Assembly (NCBI GenBank): GCA_023399465.1
Contig: JAEWPB010000115.1
Coordinates: 1-15,963, forward strand
From: Pseudomonadota bacterium
Lineage (GTDB): Bacteria > Pseudomonadota > Alphaproteobacteria > Rhizobiales > Rhizobiaceae
Length of the DNA stretch: 15,963 nucleotides
Direction of reading: 5' to 3'
Part shown: positions 1-8,835 of the stretch, in pieces
Position numbering within the stretch: the first letter of the stretch is position 1
Layout: the number at the start of each line of letters is the position of its first letter
Program-made: the position numbers and the translations under genes
Notes under the pieces: generated by a model
Told to the model about the DNA's origin: nothing
The model's database searches: none
The model's input: the letters and a program-made list of their open reading frames with translations, nothing else

Positions 1-190
1 CGAGGACGGTGACCTTTGCGGCCTCCAGCTGGTCGACCAGCGCGCGCAAATCGGCATCCGCAGCGAGGCGCGTGTCCGTGACGATCAGCGCGCGCCGGCC
101 GAGCGTGGCCGCAATGCTCCCGAGCGCATGGCGCTGGCCCGCCCCGAAGAGCAGTTCGCGCGGCGCCCTCAAAGTGCCGAATAGGTTCAT
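1..190 (-). CDS. Iron-containing alcohol dehydrogenase, N-terminal part (cut by window edge)
   Basis: The 63 visible residues begin MNLFGTLRAPRELLFGAGQ and continue through GRRALIVTDTRLAAD. This is the usual opening of group III iron-containing alcohol dehydrogenases and maleylacetate-reductase relatives: a short strand ending in the FGAG turn, then the first strand of the NAD(P) half with its VTD loop. The metal-binding C-terminal half lies outside the window, so catalytic residues cannot be checked. The start at 190 is supported by a strong GGAGGAG ribosome site a few bases upstream. It follows the Ldh_2 gene by about 20 bp on the same strand, so the two are almost certainly one leftward operon. 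Known family activities are oxidation of alcohols or reduction of aldehydes/ketones with NAD(P). Its role as an enzyme for the substrate imported by the neighbouring ABC system is inference. Confidence 0.85.
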   Translation of the reverse strand, partial: MNLFGTLRAPRELLFGAGQRHALGSIAATLGRRALIVTDTRLAADADLRALVDQLEAAKVTVL

Positions 191-211
191 TCCGTGTCTC
201 CTCCAGTGAAT

Positions 212-1216
212 TCAGGCGGCCTCGAGGGCCATAAGCTGTTCGAAAAGCGGATCGGGCAGGTTGATGCCGTCGACCATCGCCGCGGCCCTGCGGGTGCGCG
301 CGCCATCTCCGGGAACGGCGACCGGCCTGGCGGCATCGAGCGGGCGGGACAAACGCAGGCTGTCGAGATAGGCTATTAGCGCTGGGGTCGTGCCTGCGCC
401 GGCGGCGGGGTCGATGAGGACGAGCAGGTCGCCCTTGTTGGCGGGATGGTCATCGTCGAGCGTGCCATGCACGCTTGGTGAAAGAGCGGAGCCGGCGAGG
501 GCGGCGACAAGGAGCTCGATGGCGAGGCCCAGCCCATATCCCTTGGCACCGCCGAACGGTGCGATCGCTCCGCTCTGAGCCGCCACGGGATCTTCCGTCC
601 CACGCCCGTTCGCATCCACCGCCCAACCAAGCGGAATTGGTACACCGCGCAGCGCATGGTTCCGGATCTTGCCCATGGAGACGACACTTGTCGCAAGATC
701 GAGCACGAATGGACGGTCACCCGAGGGAATGCCGATCGCGATCGGGTTCGTTCCGAGCATGGCCTTGGTGCCCCCGAAGGGATGGACCAGGGCCTCGCTC
801 GTCGACATGACGATTGCAATCAGGCCTTCACGGGCGGCGGCTTCCGCGTAATAGGCGAGCATGCCGATATGGTTGGCGTTGCGGATGGCAGCAACAGCTA
901 TCCCCGTCTCGGGAAGGATCTGCCTCAGACGGTACATGGTGCTCATCAGCACGACCGGACCGAGCCCGCGCTCTCCATCCACGTCGAGAAAGGCCCGCCT
1001 TGACCAGGTCCCGAGACCCTTGGTGCGGCCATCTGCCAGCCCCTTCTCGAGGCGTGTTAGAAGGAGAGGCAGTCGTTGCAGGCCGTGCGACGGAAATCCG
1101 CGCAACTCCGCCTCGACCAGGAGGTCGGCCTGAAGCGTCGCGGCCTCTGGCGTTGCTCCGCGGCTCTCGAGCAGACCCGTCGCCAGTGTGCGGAGTTGAT
1201 CGGGCAGGATGTTCAT
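212..1216 (-). CDS. Ldh_2-family (malate/L-lactate dehydrogenase-like) NAD(P)-dependent oxidoreductase
   Basis: The 334-residue product has the normal length of the Ldh_2 family, which includes YiaK 2,3-diketogulonate reductase, ureidoglycolate, malate and sulfolactate dehydrogenases, and DpkA. Visible family motifs are RGFPSHGLQRLP (about residues 39-50), NANHIGMLAYYAE (about 113-125) with H116 as the likely catalytic histidine, GTNPIAIGIP in the cofactor-binding half, and the glycine-rich PFGGAKGYGLGLAIELL. The protein is cytosolic with no signal peptide. The start has an AGGA ribosome site six bases upstream. The family interconverts a 2-hydroxy- and a 2-oxo-acid (or an imine in DpkA) using NAD(P)H; substrate specificity cannot be read from sequence. 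It is divergent from the GntR gene and shares the palindrome-bearing promoter region with it. It heads a leftward pair with the iron-containing alcohol dehydrogenase. Confidence 0.9.
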   Translation of the reverse strand: MNILPDQLRTLATGLLESRGATPEAATLQADLLVEAELRGFPSHGLQRLPLLLTRLEKGLADGRTKGLGTWSRRAFLDVDGERGLGPVVLMSTMYRLRQILPETGIAVAAIRNANHIGMLAYYAEAAAREGLIAIVMSTSEALVHPFGGTKAMLGTNPIAIGIPSGDRPFVLDLATSVVSMGKIRNHALRGVPIPLGWAVDANGRGTEDPVAAQSGAIAPFGGAKGYGLGLAIELLVAALAGSALSPSVHGTLDDDHPANKGDLLVLIDPAAGAGTTPALIAYLDSLRLSRPLDAARPVAVPGDGARTRRAAAMVDGINLPDPLFEQLMALEAA

Positions 1217-1226
1217 TTCATATCCT

Positions 1227-1247
1227 ATATCGGATCGTATACGATAT
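1227..1247. promoter_or_regulatory. Palindromic operator candidate 1 between the divergent Ldh_2 and GntR genes
   Basis: A perfect 12-bp palindrome ATCGTATACGAT lies at 1234-1245. An outer ATATCG (1227-1232) and CGATAT (1242-1247) form a second, overlapping inverted repeat. The GTATAC core resembles AT-rich sites bound by FadR-subfamily GntR proteins (family knowledge). It lies only 11 bases above the Ldh_2 start codon, so bound protein would cover the initiation region of that leftward gene. That this is the binding site of the adjacent GntR regulator is inference from position. Confidence 0.6.
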
Positions 1248-1252
1248 TGTAT

Positions 1253-1281
1253 TTGACATAAGATATCTTATTTGCAACAAA
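1253..1281 (+). promoter_or_regulatory. Probable sigma-70-type promoter of the GntR/importer operon
   Basis: A perfect -35 hexamer TTGACA (1253-1258) is followed after 17 bp by a poor -10-like AACAAA (1276-1281). Transcription would start near 1288, which leaves a short leader before the GTG start at 1316. The weak -10 and the overlapping 14-bp palindrome fit a controlled promoter. The assignment rests on spacing and the -35 alone. Confidence 0.4.
1258..1271. promoter_or_regulatory. Palindromic operator candidate 2 overlapping the GntR-operon promoter
   Basis: ATAAGATATCTTAT is a perfect 14-bp palindrome. It starts on the last base of a consensus TTGACA hexamer (1253-1258) and fills most of the spacer to a weak -10-like AACAAA at 1276-1281. 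Its half-site differs from operator candidate 1, so the two may have different affinities or different regulators. A protein bound here would block the rightward promoter, which suggests negative autoregulation of the GntR-importer operon. Confidence 0.6.
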
Positions 1282-1315
1282 TGGTCGCATGTCAATAAGC
1301 AGTCGGAGAGTAAAA

Positions 1316-1992
1316 GTGGTAATTGCAGCGGATCGGGAGGGAAGGGTCAGTCGCCCAATCAGCGTCGTAGAGGGTGTCTATGACAGCATCTATCACCGCC
1401 TTATGTCGCTGGAGATCGCACCCGGCGCCCGCATTCCGATCGATGTCCTCTCCCGTGATCTCGGCGTGTCGCAGACCCCGATCCGCGAGGCGCTAAGCCG
1501 TCTCGAACGGGAGGGCCTTGTGCGCAAGGAGCACCTTGTCGGTTATAGTGCGGCCCCTCAGTGGACACGCAAGCAGTTCGAAGACCTCTACGCCTTCCGC
1601 TTGCTCGTCGAGCCGGAAGCCACCCGGCTTGCTGTCATCAATATGACGCCCGCCGCGTTGGCGGAACTGGAAACCTCCGCCGCCGATATGGGGCATGGCG
1701 AGGCGCCGGTCGATCGCAATACGCGCTATTCCCGCTTTGCTCGCGCCGATGCGCAATTCCACGACGCTATTCTAAAAATCGCTGGCAATGAGATCATCCG
1801 CAGCACGCTGTCAAGCCAGCATGTGCATTTGCATATTTTCCGGCTGATGTTCCACACACGTGTCACCCAGGAAGCTCTAGAGGAACACGAAAATTTGCTT
1901 GGCGCGTTTCGATCCGGTGATCCGCAAGCGGCAGCCGATGCCATGCGCACCCACATCGAGCGTTCGCGCGACCGACTGCTTTCGGCTTTCGA

Positions 1993-1996
<4 letters not shown>
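1316..1996 (+). CDS. GntR-family (FadR/FCD subfamily) transcriptional regulator
   Basis: The N-terminal winged helix-turn-helix is clear: VYDSIYHRLMSLEIAPG, then LSRDLGVSQTPIREALSRL and GLV. It is followed by an all-helical FCD ligand domain starting at LYAFRLLVEPEATRLA. Candidate metal or ligand residues of the FCD pocket are the D and H of DAQFHDAI, a histidine in SQHVHLHIFR and the histidine of THIERSRDR. I chose GTG at 1316 (226 aa) because GGAG at 1305-1308 sits seven bases upstream. The in-frame ATG at 1289 would add nine residues but has no ribosome site. The stop overlaps the ABC ATPase start by four bases (ATGA), so the regulator is the first gene of the importer operon. FCD regulators usually sense a carboxylate or sugar acid and release DNA on binding it; here the likely targets are the palindromes just upstream. 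The ligand is unknown. Confidence 0.92.
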
Positions 1997-3591
<1,595 letters not shown>

Positions 3592-4552
3592 CGACGCCGC
3601 CCGCATCCGCTGGGCCGATCTGGCGCCGTTCATCGCCCTTGCGCTGATCGTGCTGTTCGGCGCGCTGGTGAACTCCAATTTCGTATCGTCGGCCAACCTG
3701 ATCAACGTCATCACGCGCAGCGCCTTCATTGCCATCATTGCGATCGGGGCGACTTTCGTGATCTCGTCGGGCGGGCTGGACCTGTCGGTGGGCTCGATGA
3801 TGGCCTTCGTCACCGGCATCATGATCATGGTGATGAACTATCTAGCGCCCAACTTCGGTGCCTGGGCCATTCCGATCGGCGCCGGGGTCGCGCTGATCGT
3901 CGGTTCGCTGTGCGGCCTCTTCAACGGGCTGATCGTCACGCTCGGTCGGATCGAACCGTTCATCGTGACGCTGGGAACGATGGGCATCTTCCGCGCCTTC
4001 ATAACCTTCATGACGGACGGCGGTTCGCTGCCGATCGCCCGCAACCTGCGTGAGGCCTACCGGCCGGTCTATTTCGGCAGCCTGTTCGGTATTCCCTATC
4101 CGGTGCTGATCACCTTCGTCGTCGTGCTCGTCGGTGCCTTCCTCCTCTACAAGACGAAGTTTGGCCGCCGCCTGACCTCGGCGGGATCGAATGTCGAGGT
4201 CGCGCGCTTTTCCGGCGTCAATGTCGCGGCCGTGCGCACCATGGCCTATGTCATACAGGGCATCTGCGTGGCCGTCGCCGCCATCTGCTACGTGCCGAGG
4301 CTCGGCGCCGCGACCCCCACGACAGGGCAACTCTGGGAGCTTCAGGTCATCACCGCCGTTGTCATCGGCGGCACGTTGCTGCGCGGGGGACGCGGGCGCA
4401 TCGGCGGCACCGTCGCCGGCGCACTCATCCTGGAGGTCATCGCCAACGTCATGGTCCTCTCGGACATGGTTTCGGAATACCTCGTCGCCGCCGTTCAGGG
4501 CGCGATCATCATCATCGCCATGCTGGCGCATCGCTTTACCGCCAACCGCTGA

Positions 4553-4571
4553 TATCGGCCGTAAGCCGATA
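4553..4571 (+). other. Intercistronic hairpin between permease and binding-protein genes
   Basis: TATCGGC, loop CGTAA, GCCGATA: a perfect 7-bp stem that starts on the first base after the permease stop. No T-run follows, so it is not a classic terminator. In binding-protein-dependent operons such hairpins commonly stabilise or process mRNA so that the binding protein is made in excess (family knowledge); that role here is inferred. Confidence 0.6.
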
Positions 4572-4599
4572 CCGGCACTGACTTCAAAAGGAGGAGAAC

Positions 4600-5565
4600 A
4601 TGAAGTCTATCAAGCAGAAAACAGCACTCTTGCTGTCGACGGTCGTACTGGGCATGCCCCTGTCGTTCGGCAGCGCGCAGGCGGAGGAAAAGGTAACGAT
4701 CGCCGTCTCGATACCGGCGGCGACCCACGGCTGGACGGGGGGCGTCGTCTACCACGCCGAACAGGCTGAGAAGGAAATCGAAGCCGCGTTTCCGAACGTC
4801 GACGTCGTCCTGTCCACGGCTTCTTCGGCACCCGCCCAGGTTTCGGCGCTCGAAGACCTTTCGGCCAGCCGCAAGCTCGACGCGCTCGTCATCCTGCCGT
4901 TCACGTCGGAGGAACTGACGGGGCCGGTCGAGCAGATCAAACAGAAGGGCACCTTCATCTCGGTCGTCGACCGCGGCCTCACGGACCCGACAGTGCAGGA
5001 TCTCTATGTCGCCGGCGACAATATCGCGGTCGGCGCCAATACGGCGCACTGGCTCGTCGACAAGCTGGGCGGCGAAGGCGAGATCGTGGTGCTGCGCGGC
5101 ATTCCGACGGTGATCGACGACGAGCGCATCAAGGGCTTCTCGGATGTCATCGCCAAGTCCAACATCAAGATCCTCGATATCCAGTATGCCAACTGGAACC
5201 AGGACGAAGCCTTCAAGCTGATGCAGGATTATCTGGCCAAGTATCCGCAGATCGACGCCGTCTGGGCCAATGATGACGACATGCTGCTCGGCGTGCTCGA
5301 GGCCGTCGACAATGCCGGGCGCAAGGACATCAAGTATGCGCTCGGTGGCAACGGCATGAAACAGGTCATCGAGATGGTGAAGGAGAAGAACGAGCGTACG
5401 CCCATCTCCACGCCCTATCCGCCGTCGATGATCAAATCCGCCATTTACATGACGGCTGCCCAGTTTGCAGGCCAGGCACCTGTCCGTGGCTCATTCCTGC
5501 TCGGCGCTCCGCTGATCACGCCGGAGAATGCGGACCAGTTCTACTTCCCCGACTCTCCCTTCTGA
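4600..5565 (+). CDS. Periplasmic sugar-binding protein of the ribose-type ABC transporter
   Basis: A 321-residue Peripla_BP_4-type solute-binding protein. A signal peptide is visible: MKSIKQK, a hydrophobic stretch, then AQA (residues 26-28) before the mature EEKVTIAVSIPAATHGWTG. The first strand and the HGW loop form one side of the ligand cleft, and typical ribose-binding-protein features follow (LPFTSEEL, FISVVDRGL, VWANDDDMLLGVLEAV, YALGGNGM). Aromatic and acidic residues in these loops probably contact the ligand, but the ligand cannot be named. The ribosome site AAGGAGGAGA is very strong, in keeping with the high level needed for a binding protein. Flanking hairpins on both sides of the gene point to separate mRNA stability. 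The gene follows the permease by 47 bp. Confidence 0.94.
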   Translation: MKSIKQKTALLLSTVVLGMPLSFGSAQAEEKVTIAVSIPAATHGWTGGVVYHAEQAEKEIEAAFPNVDVVLSTASSAPAQVSALEDLSASRKLDALVILPFTSEELTGPVEQIKQKGTFISVVDRGLTDPTVQDLYVAGDNIAVGANTAHWLVDKLGGEGEIVVLRGIPTVIDDERIKGFSDVIAKSNIKILDIQYANWNQDEAFKLMQDYLAKYPQIDAVWANDDDMLLGVLEAVDNAGRKDIKYALGGNGMKQVIEMVKEKNERTPISTPYPPSMIKSAIYMTAAQFAGQAPVRGSFLLGAPLITPENADQFYFPDSPF

Positions 5566-5573
5566 GCTGTAAC

Positions 5574-5597
5574 GGTGCCCGGTCAATTCCGGGCACC
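5574..5597 (+). other. Intercistronic hairpin after the binding-protein gene
   Basis: GGTGCCCGG, loop TCAATT, CCGGGCACC: a perfect, GC-rich 9-bp stem starting eight bases after the binding-protein stop. It is followed by CACCTAACC rather than T residues, so it more likely protects the upstream mRNA 3' end or attenuates partly before the PfpI gene than fully terminates. Confidence 0.65.
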
Positions 5598-5626
5598 ACC
5601 TAACCACCGACAACAGGAGATAAGAC

Positions 5627-6214
5627 ATGAGCGGTAAGAAAATCCTCATGCTGACTGGCGAATTCACTGAGGAATACGAAATCTACGTGTACCAGCAGGG
5701 GATGGAGGCAGTCGGCCATACGGTGCATGTCGTCTGCCCGGACAAGAAGGCCGGTGACCGTATCAAGACCTCGCTGCACGATTTCGAAGGCGACCAGACC
5801 TATACGGAAAAGCTCGGGCACTATGCCGAGATCAACAAGACGTTTGCGGAGGTCCGGGTCGAGGAATACGATGCGGTCTATGCGGCGGGCGGTCGCGGCC
5901 CGGAATACATTCGTACCGACAAACGCGTCCAGGACATGGTCCGCCATTTCCATGAAACCGGCAAGCCGATCTTCACGATCTGCCACGGTGTGCAGATCCT
6001 GATGGCCGTGCCCGGCGTGTTGAAGGGTAAAAAGGTTGCCGGCCTCGGCGCCTGCGAACCCGAAGTGACGGCTGTCGGCGGCATCTATATCGACGTGAAG
6101 CCCACCGAGGCGTATGTCGATGGCAATATGGTTTCGGCTAAAGGCTGGACCGGGCTTGCCGCATTCATGCGTGAGTGCCTGAACGTACTGGGCACCAAGA
6201 TCATCCATAGCTGA
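5627..6214 (+). CDS. DJ-1/PfpI-family protein (glutamine-amidotransferase-like fold)
   Basis: The 195-residue cytosolic protein has the DJ-1/PfpI layout. The N-terminal strand KKILMLTGEFTEEYE supplies the conserved acidic position (E12-E16 region). AVYAAGGRGPEYI is the glycine-rich loop. FTICHGVQIL holds the nucleophile elbow with C119 followed by H120. The ending WTGLAAFMRECLNVLG is typical. The family includes proteases of PfpI type, glyoxalase III/Hsp31-like enzymes, isonitrile hydratases and amidase-like enzymes; sequence reading does not decide between them. An AGGAGA ribosome site precedes the ATG. It is the last gene of the importer operon, 61 bp after the binding protein and before a strong hairpin. 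I infer a metabolic or aldehyde-handling role tied to the imported compound rather than general protein repair. Confidence 0.9.
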   Translation: MSGKKILMLTGEFTEEYEIYVYQQGMEAVGHTVHVVCPDKKAGDRIKTSLHDFEGDQTYTEKLGHYAEINKTFAEVRVEEYDAVYAAGGRGPEYIRTDKRVQDMVRHFHETGKPIFTICHGVQILMAVPGVLKGKKVAGLGACEPEVTAVGGIYIDVKPTEAYVDGNMVSAKGWTGLAAFMRECLNVLGTKIIHS

Positions 6215-6224
6215 TTTCAGCAAC

Positions 6225-6261
6225 GTAACGATGCCTCCGTGAGACTAGGAGGCATCGTTAC
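6225..6261 (+). terminator. Strong inverted repeat closing the importer operon
   Basis: GTAACGATGCCTCC pairs perfectly over 14 bp with GGAGGCATCGTTAC, with a 9-base loop (6239-6247). It starts 11 bases after the PfpI stop. There is no long T-run, only ACAAGATCGTCATT downstream, so termination may need Rho or the stem may serve as a 3' end-stabiliser. Position and length make an operon end the best reading. Confidence 0.7.
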
Positions 6262-6458
6262 ACAAGATCGTCATTGCGTAGAACCAGCGCAACGAAGCCA
6301 ATGGTCAGCTTCGCACCCTTACTTCGATCAGTCACATCCGTATGGGACACCCATAATCCACATGAAACACCGATGTTTTCCTGTGCGGATGCCCAACTGT
6401 CACCGCACGTATCGGGTCCGGGTCCGCATTGATTGTTCAGGTGTTGGGCTCGTCTGCG

Positions 6459-6560
6459 ATGCAGGTTGATGCCGAAGACCTGCTCATAACCCTCCTCGGT
6501 CATATCGATGACGCTTTCGAGCACGTTTGTTCCCGCGCGTCTGCCAGTCCCGCCAGCCTG
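6459..6560 (-). pseudogene. Short-chain dehydrogenase (SDR) relic
   Basis: On the minus strand the stretch encodes AGGTGRRAGTNVLESVI followed by DMTEEGYEQVFGINL. This matches the classical SDR segment after the NNAG motif, where a D-M-T-E-E-x-(W/Y)-x-x-(V/F)-F-x-(I/V)-N-L helix is usual. The upstream bases CTTGTGTACTACAGGCTGGC look like a damaged, frameshifted LVNNAG. Neither the Gly-rich N terminus nor the YxxxK site is found in the adjacent sequence, and after INL the reading turns to noise. It is an isolated decayed fragment of about 30 codons in a 348-bp stretch (6262-6609) that otherwise holds nothing I can recognise. Confidence 0.55.
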
Positions 6561-6609
6561 TAGTACACAAGCGCAGGGTGCAAATCTTGACACAGACCGG
6601 GAGAGCGCC

Positions 6610-8162
6610 ATGTTCTTATTTCTATCGCGCCGTGCTGTAGTCAGCGCCAACATGGCTTCGGTGATCACTTTGACACTTCGCCCCACACCTTCACTGGCCG
6701 CCGACGGCCAGGCCGTCGTCACCCTCCAATCCGGCGGCCTGCGGGGTACCCGTGCGGGGGGCGTGGCATCGTTCAAGCGTGTTCCTTACGCCGCCAATCC
6801 ATTTACGGCAGCGAGCCGCTTTCAGGCTCCAAAACCGGTTGCGCCCTGGGAGGGCATCCGCGATGCCACCGCTTTCGGGCCGCCGCCGCTCCAACCGGGT
6901 CGCGACCCGCAATCGGTGCTCTTTGGCGGTCCCGACGATCTGACGCTGAATATCTGGACGCCGGATCCGAGTGCCAAGGGGCTGCCCGTCATGGTGTGGA
7001 TTCCCGGCGGCGCCTTCGTCCGCGCCGATGCCAGCGAACCGACCTATGACGGCACCCGTTTCGCAGCCGATGGCATCGTCGTGGTGACGGTAAACTATCG
7101 CGTCGGCGTCGAAGGTTTCATGGCGATCGAGGGGGCCCCGCCCAACCGCGGTCTCCTCGACCAAATCGCGGCACTGAGGTGGGTGTGCGACAACATAGCG
7201 GCCTTCGGCGGCGATGCGGCCAATGTCACGCTGTTCGGCCAGTCGGCCGGGGCGGAGAGCGCCGCCATTCTGCTCGCCTCACCCAAGGCCGAGGGGTTGT
7301 TCAAACGCGTCATACTGCAAAGTCCGCCCATGCAGGCAATGAACAGATCCGACGCCACACGTTTGACCGCCGTTTTCGCCAAAGGGCTCGGCGTCGCGCC
7401 AACTGTTGGCGGGCTCGCAGGTGTCCCTCTGGACAGGCTGATCGACGCGGGCACGAAGCTGGCTACGGCAATCAAGGACCGCGACACGTGGGGAAAGCTG
7501 TCGCTGGGAGGCACCGCCTTTCTGCCACTGCTCGATGGCGACGTACTCGGTGCCTCACCGATAGACATGCTCGCGCGTGGGCCTAAGCCTGGTGTGCCGG
7601 TTATCGTCGGCAGCACAGACGAAGAATCCCGCATCTACATGGTCCCGGGCGGCGCCATCGATCACATTTCGCAGCAGGCGATAGACCAATTCATCGGCGA
7701 CCTGAAGCTTCCGGCCGATACGCTCGACATCTATAAAACCAATCCGGCCAATGACACGATCGGCATGTCTACACCGCGCTGCAATCTGATTACACGTTCC
7801 GAATGCCGGCACTCCGGATCGCCGAGTTGCGCAGCAGCAACCTTCAGACGTGGCACTATAATTTTTCCTGGCGGTCTCCGGGGTTCGGTGGCCGGCTCGG
7901 TGCGGCGCATTTCGTCGATGTGCCGTTCAGCTTCGACACCTTATCATCGGACCAGGCGAAGACCTTCGTCGGCACCAATCCTCCGGCCTCGCTCGCCAAA
8001 GCCATGCACGGTGCCTGGGTCGCCTTCGCCAAGACTGGCGATCCCGGCTGGCCGGCTTATGACCTAACCACGCGAGTGACCAAGCGCTTCAACGCGACGT
8101 CGAGCCTCGTCGCCGATCCGGAGAAGGCAACACGCGGACTGTGGAAGGATGTCTCGTTTTGA
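6610..8162 (+). pseudogene. Type B carboxylesterase with N-terminal signal, broken by a one-base frameshift
   Basis: The first part (6610-7767) reads as an exported type B carboxylesterase. It has a signal-like N terminus MFLFLSRRAVV...SLAADG, the DDLTLNIWTPD motif, an oxyanion region VWIPGGAF and the nucleophile elbow LFGQSAGAES with S212. A GSTDEES segment may carry the acidic residue. At about 7767-7768 the frame is lost: GGC ATG TCT TAs read as one base short of GGC ATG GTC TAC. The next frame then continues YTALQSDYTFRMPALRIAE through GAAHFVDVPF, with the catalytic His at 7908-7910, and WVAFAKTGDPGWPAYD to the TGA at 8160-8162. Restored, the product would be about 517 residues, normal for the family. 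The usual HGG oxyanion histidine is a proline. GGGAGAG (6599-6605) supports the ATG at 6610. A sequencing error is possible. Confidence 0.85.
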
Positions 8163-8304
8163 CGAAGGAGAGGTCGCAGGAGGCTCGATCGCTCGGCGCG
8201 TGGAGCTGTGTCGTATCCGGGCCAATGTGTCGATGTCGCTCCTTTGTCGATCGATACGGCCCAATAGAGCTGCCACGAACAGGCTGATCGCCCTGACTGG
8301 CGCG

Positions 8305-8680
8305 GCTTTGGCCTTCGTGCTGGATAGCCTCGGTCGCTCGCTCCCGTACCAAATCGAGACGGTGACCGCGTTGGAAGGTCGCGGCGTCGGCTTCCGCTCC
8401 TTGACGGAAGCGATTAACTGCGCCCAGTAGCCGGCTTATCTTCCACATCTTCGGCGCCCTTGGGCCGTTCGAGCGTGACCTCATCCGGGAAAGGACCCGC
8501 GCCGGCTTGGACTCAGCTATGGCCCGCGGCCGGCCGGTGGTCACCGAAGCTCCGCTGCGTCTGAACGTTTCTCTCCCCCAGGGTCTCACCATTCGTGAGG
8601 CCGCGGCGCGGATCAAGGTAGGTAAAACCGCGCTGTACGCGGCGCTAGGCGAAGCGTCCGAGGACGCTTTGGATCACTCC
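8305..8680 (+). pseudogene. Serine recombinase (Tn3-type resolvase/invertase) relic, frameshifted
   Basis: The reading starts around LAFVLDSLGRSLPYQIETV (normally WKLDRLGRSL), then ALEGRGVGFRSLTEAI. These are the central catalytic-domain helices of small serine recombinases. At 8421-8431 a frame change plus a TAG (8428-8430) breaks it. In the next frame from 8432 it resumes as RLIFHIFGALGPFERDLI, RERTRAGL and RGRPVV, ending in a Hin-type helix-turn-helix LTIREAAARIKVGKTALYAAL. The N-terminal part with the catalytic serine is missing, so no active protein can be made. The preceding 8163-8304 shows no coding match I recognise. This is probably a remnant of a transposon or plasmid resolution module, and it makes the region a site of past transfer. 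Confidence 0.8.
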
Positions 8681-8732
8681 ACCGGGTTCCGTCTACGTTC
8701 TCGCGAGCCGGAACTTACAAGTCTCCGTGCAA

Positions 8733-8835
8733 TCAGGCCCCCGCAACCAAACCAAAGCACCAATACAAGACACAGGGCCTCCCGCAAGGGAGGCTTTTGC
8801 GTTTCTGCTCCGTGTCGAGTTCGCCGGCGTATAAC
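8733..8835 (-). pseudogene. C-terminal piece of an unidentified leftward reading frame split by the IS3 element
   Basis: If the IS and one copy of its AAC target duplication are removed, the minus-strand frame from 10118-10255 runs on here. It reads LYAGELDTEQKRKSL and then a cysteine/tryptophan-containing tail to a TGA at 8733-8735. The first 15 residues look protein-like. The tail runs through a hairpin and may not be real coding. I do not recognise the family. Confidence 0.35.
8777..8798 (+). terminator. Rho-independent terminator
   Basis: GCCTCCC, tetraloop GCAA, GGGAGGC, then TTTTGCGTTT: a textbook intrinsic terminator for rightward transcription, lying downstream of the resolvase relic. 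The intervening bases from about 8690 show no gene I can name. A terminator without an intact upstream gene suggests that its original partner (a protein or small RNA gene) was lost or replaced. Confidence 0.75.

Noticed and set aside
376..1383. Several long open frames opposite or out of phase with the Ldh_2 gene (376-819 minus, 475-810, 656-1003 and 814-1383 plus)
   Set aside because: They are Arg/Ser/Pro-rich shadow translations of a GC-rich gene, have no family motifs and no ribosome sites.
3842..4531. 229-codon minus-strand frame opposite the permease
   Set aside because: Low-complexity D/R/E/G-rich antisense translation of a membrane protein gene.
6258..6776. 172-codon minus-strand open frame as a full gene
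   Set aside because: Only the SDR-like stretch at 6459-6560 resembles a protein. The rest overlaps the esterase 5' end or is noise, so it is treated as a relic only.
8089..8616. 175-codon minus-strand frame opposite the resolvase relic
   Set aside because: The plus strand carries the recognisable resolvase motifs; the minus frame is Arg/Ser-rich with no motifs.
8690..8835. Possible tRNA or small RNA gene before the 8777 terminator
   Set aside because: No cloverleaf arms, T-loop or CCA-type end could be assembled; the terminator alone does not prove an RNA gene.
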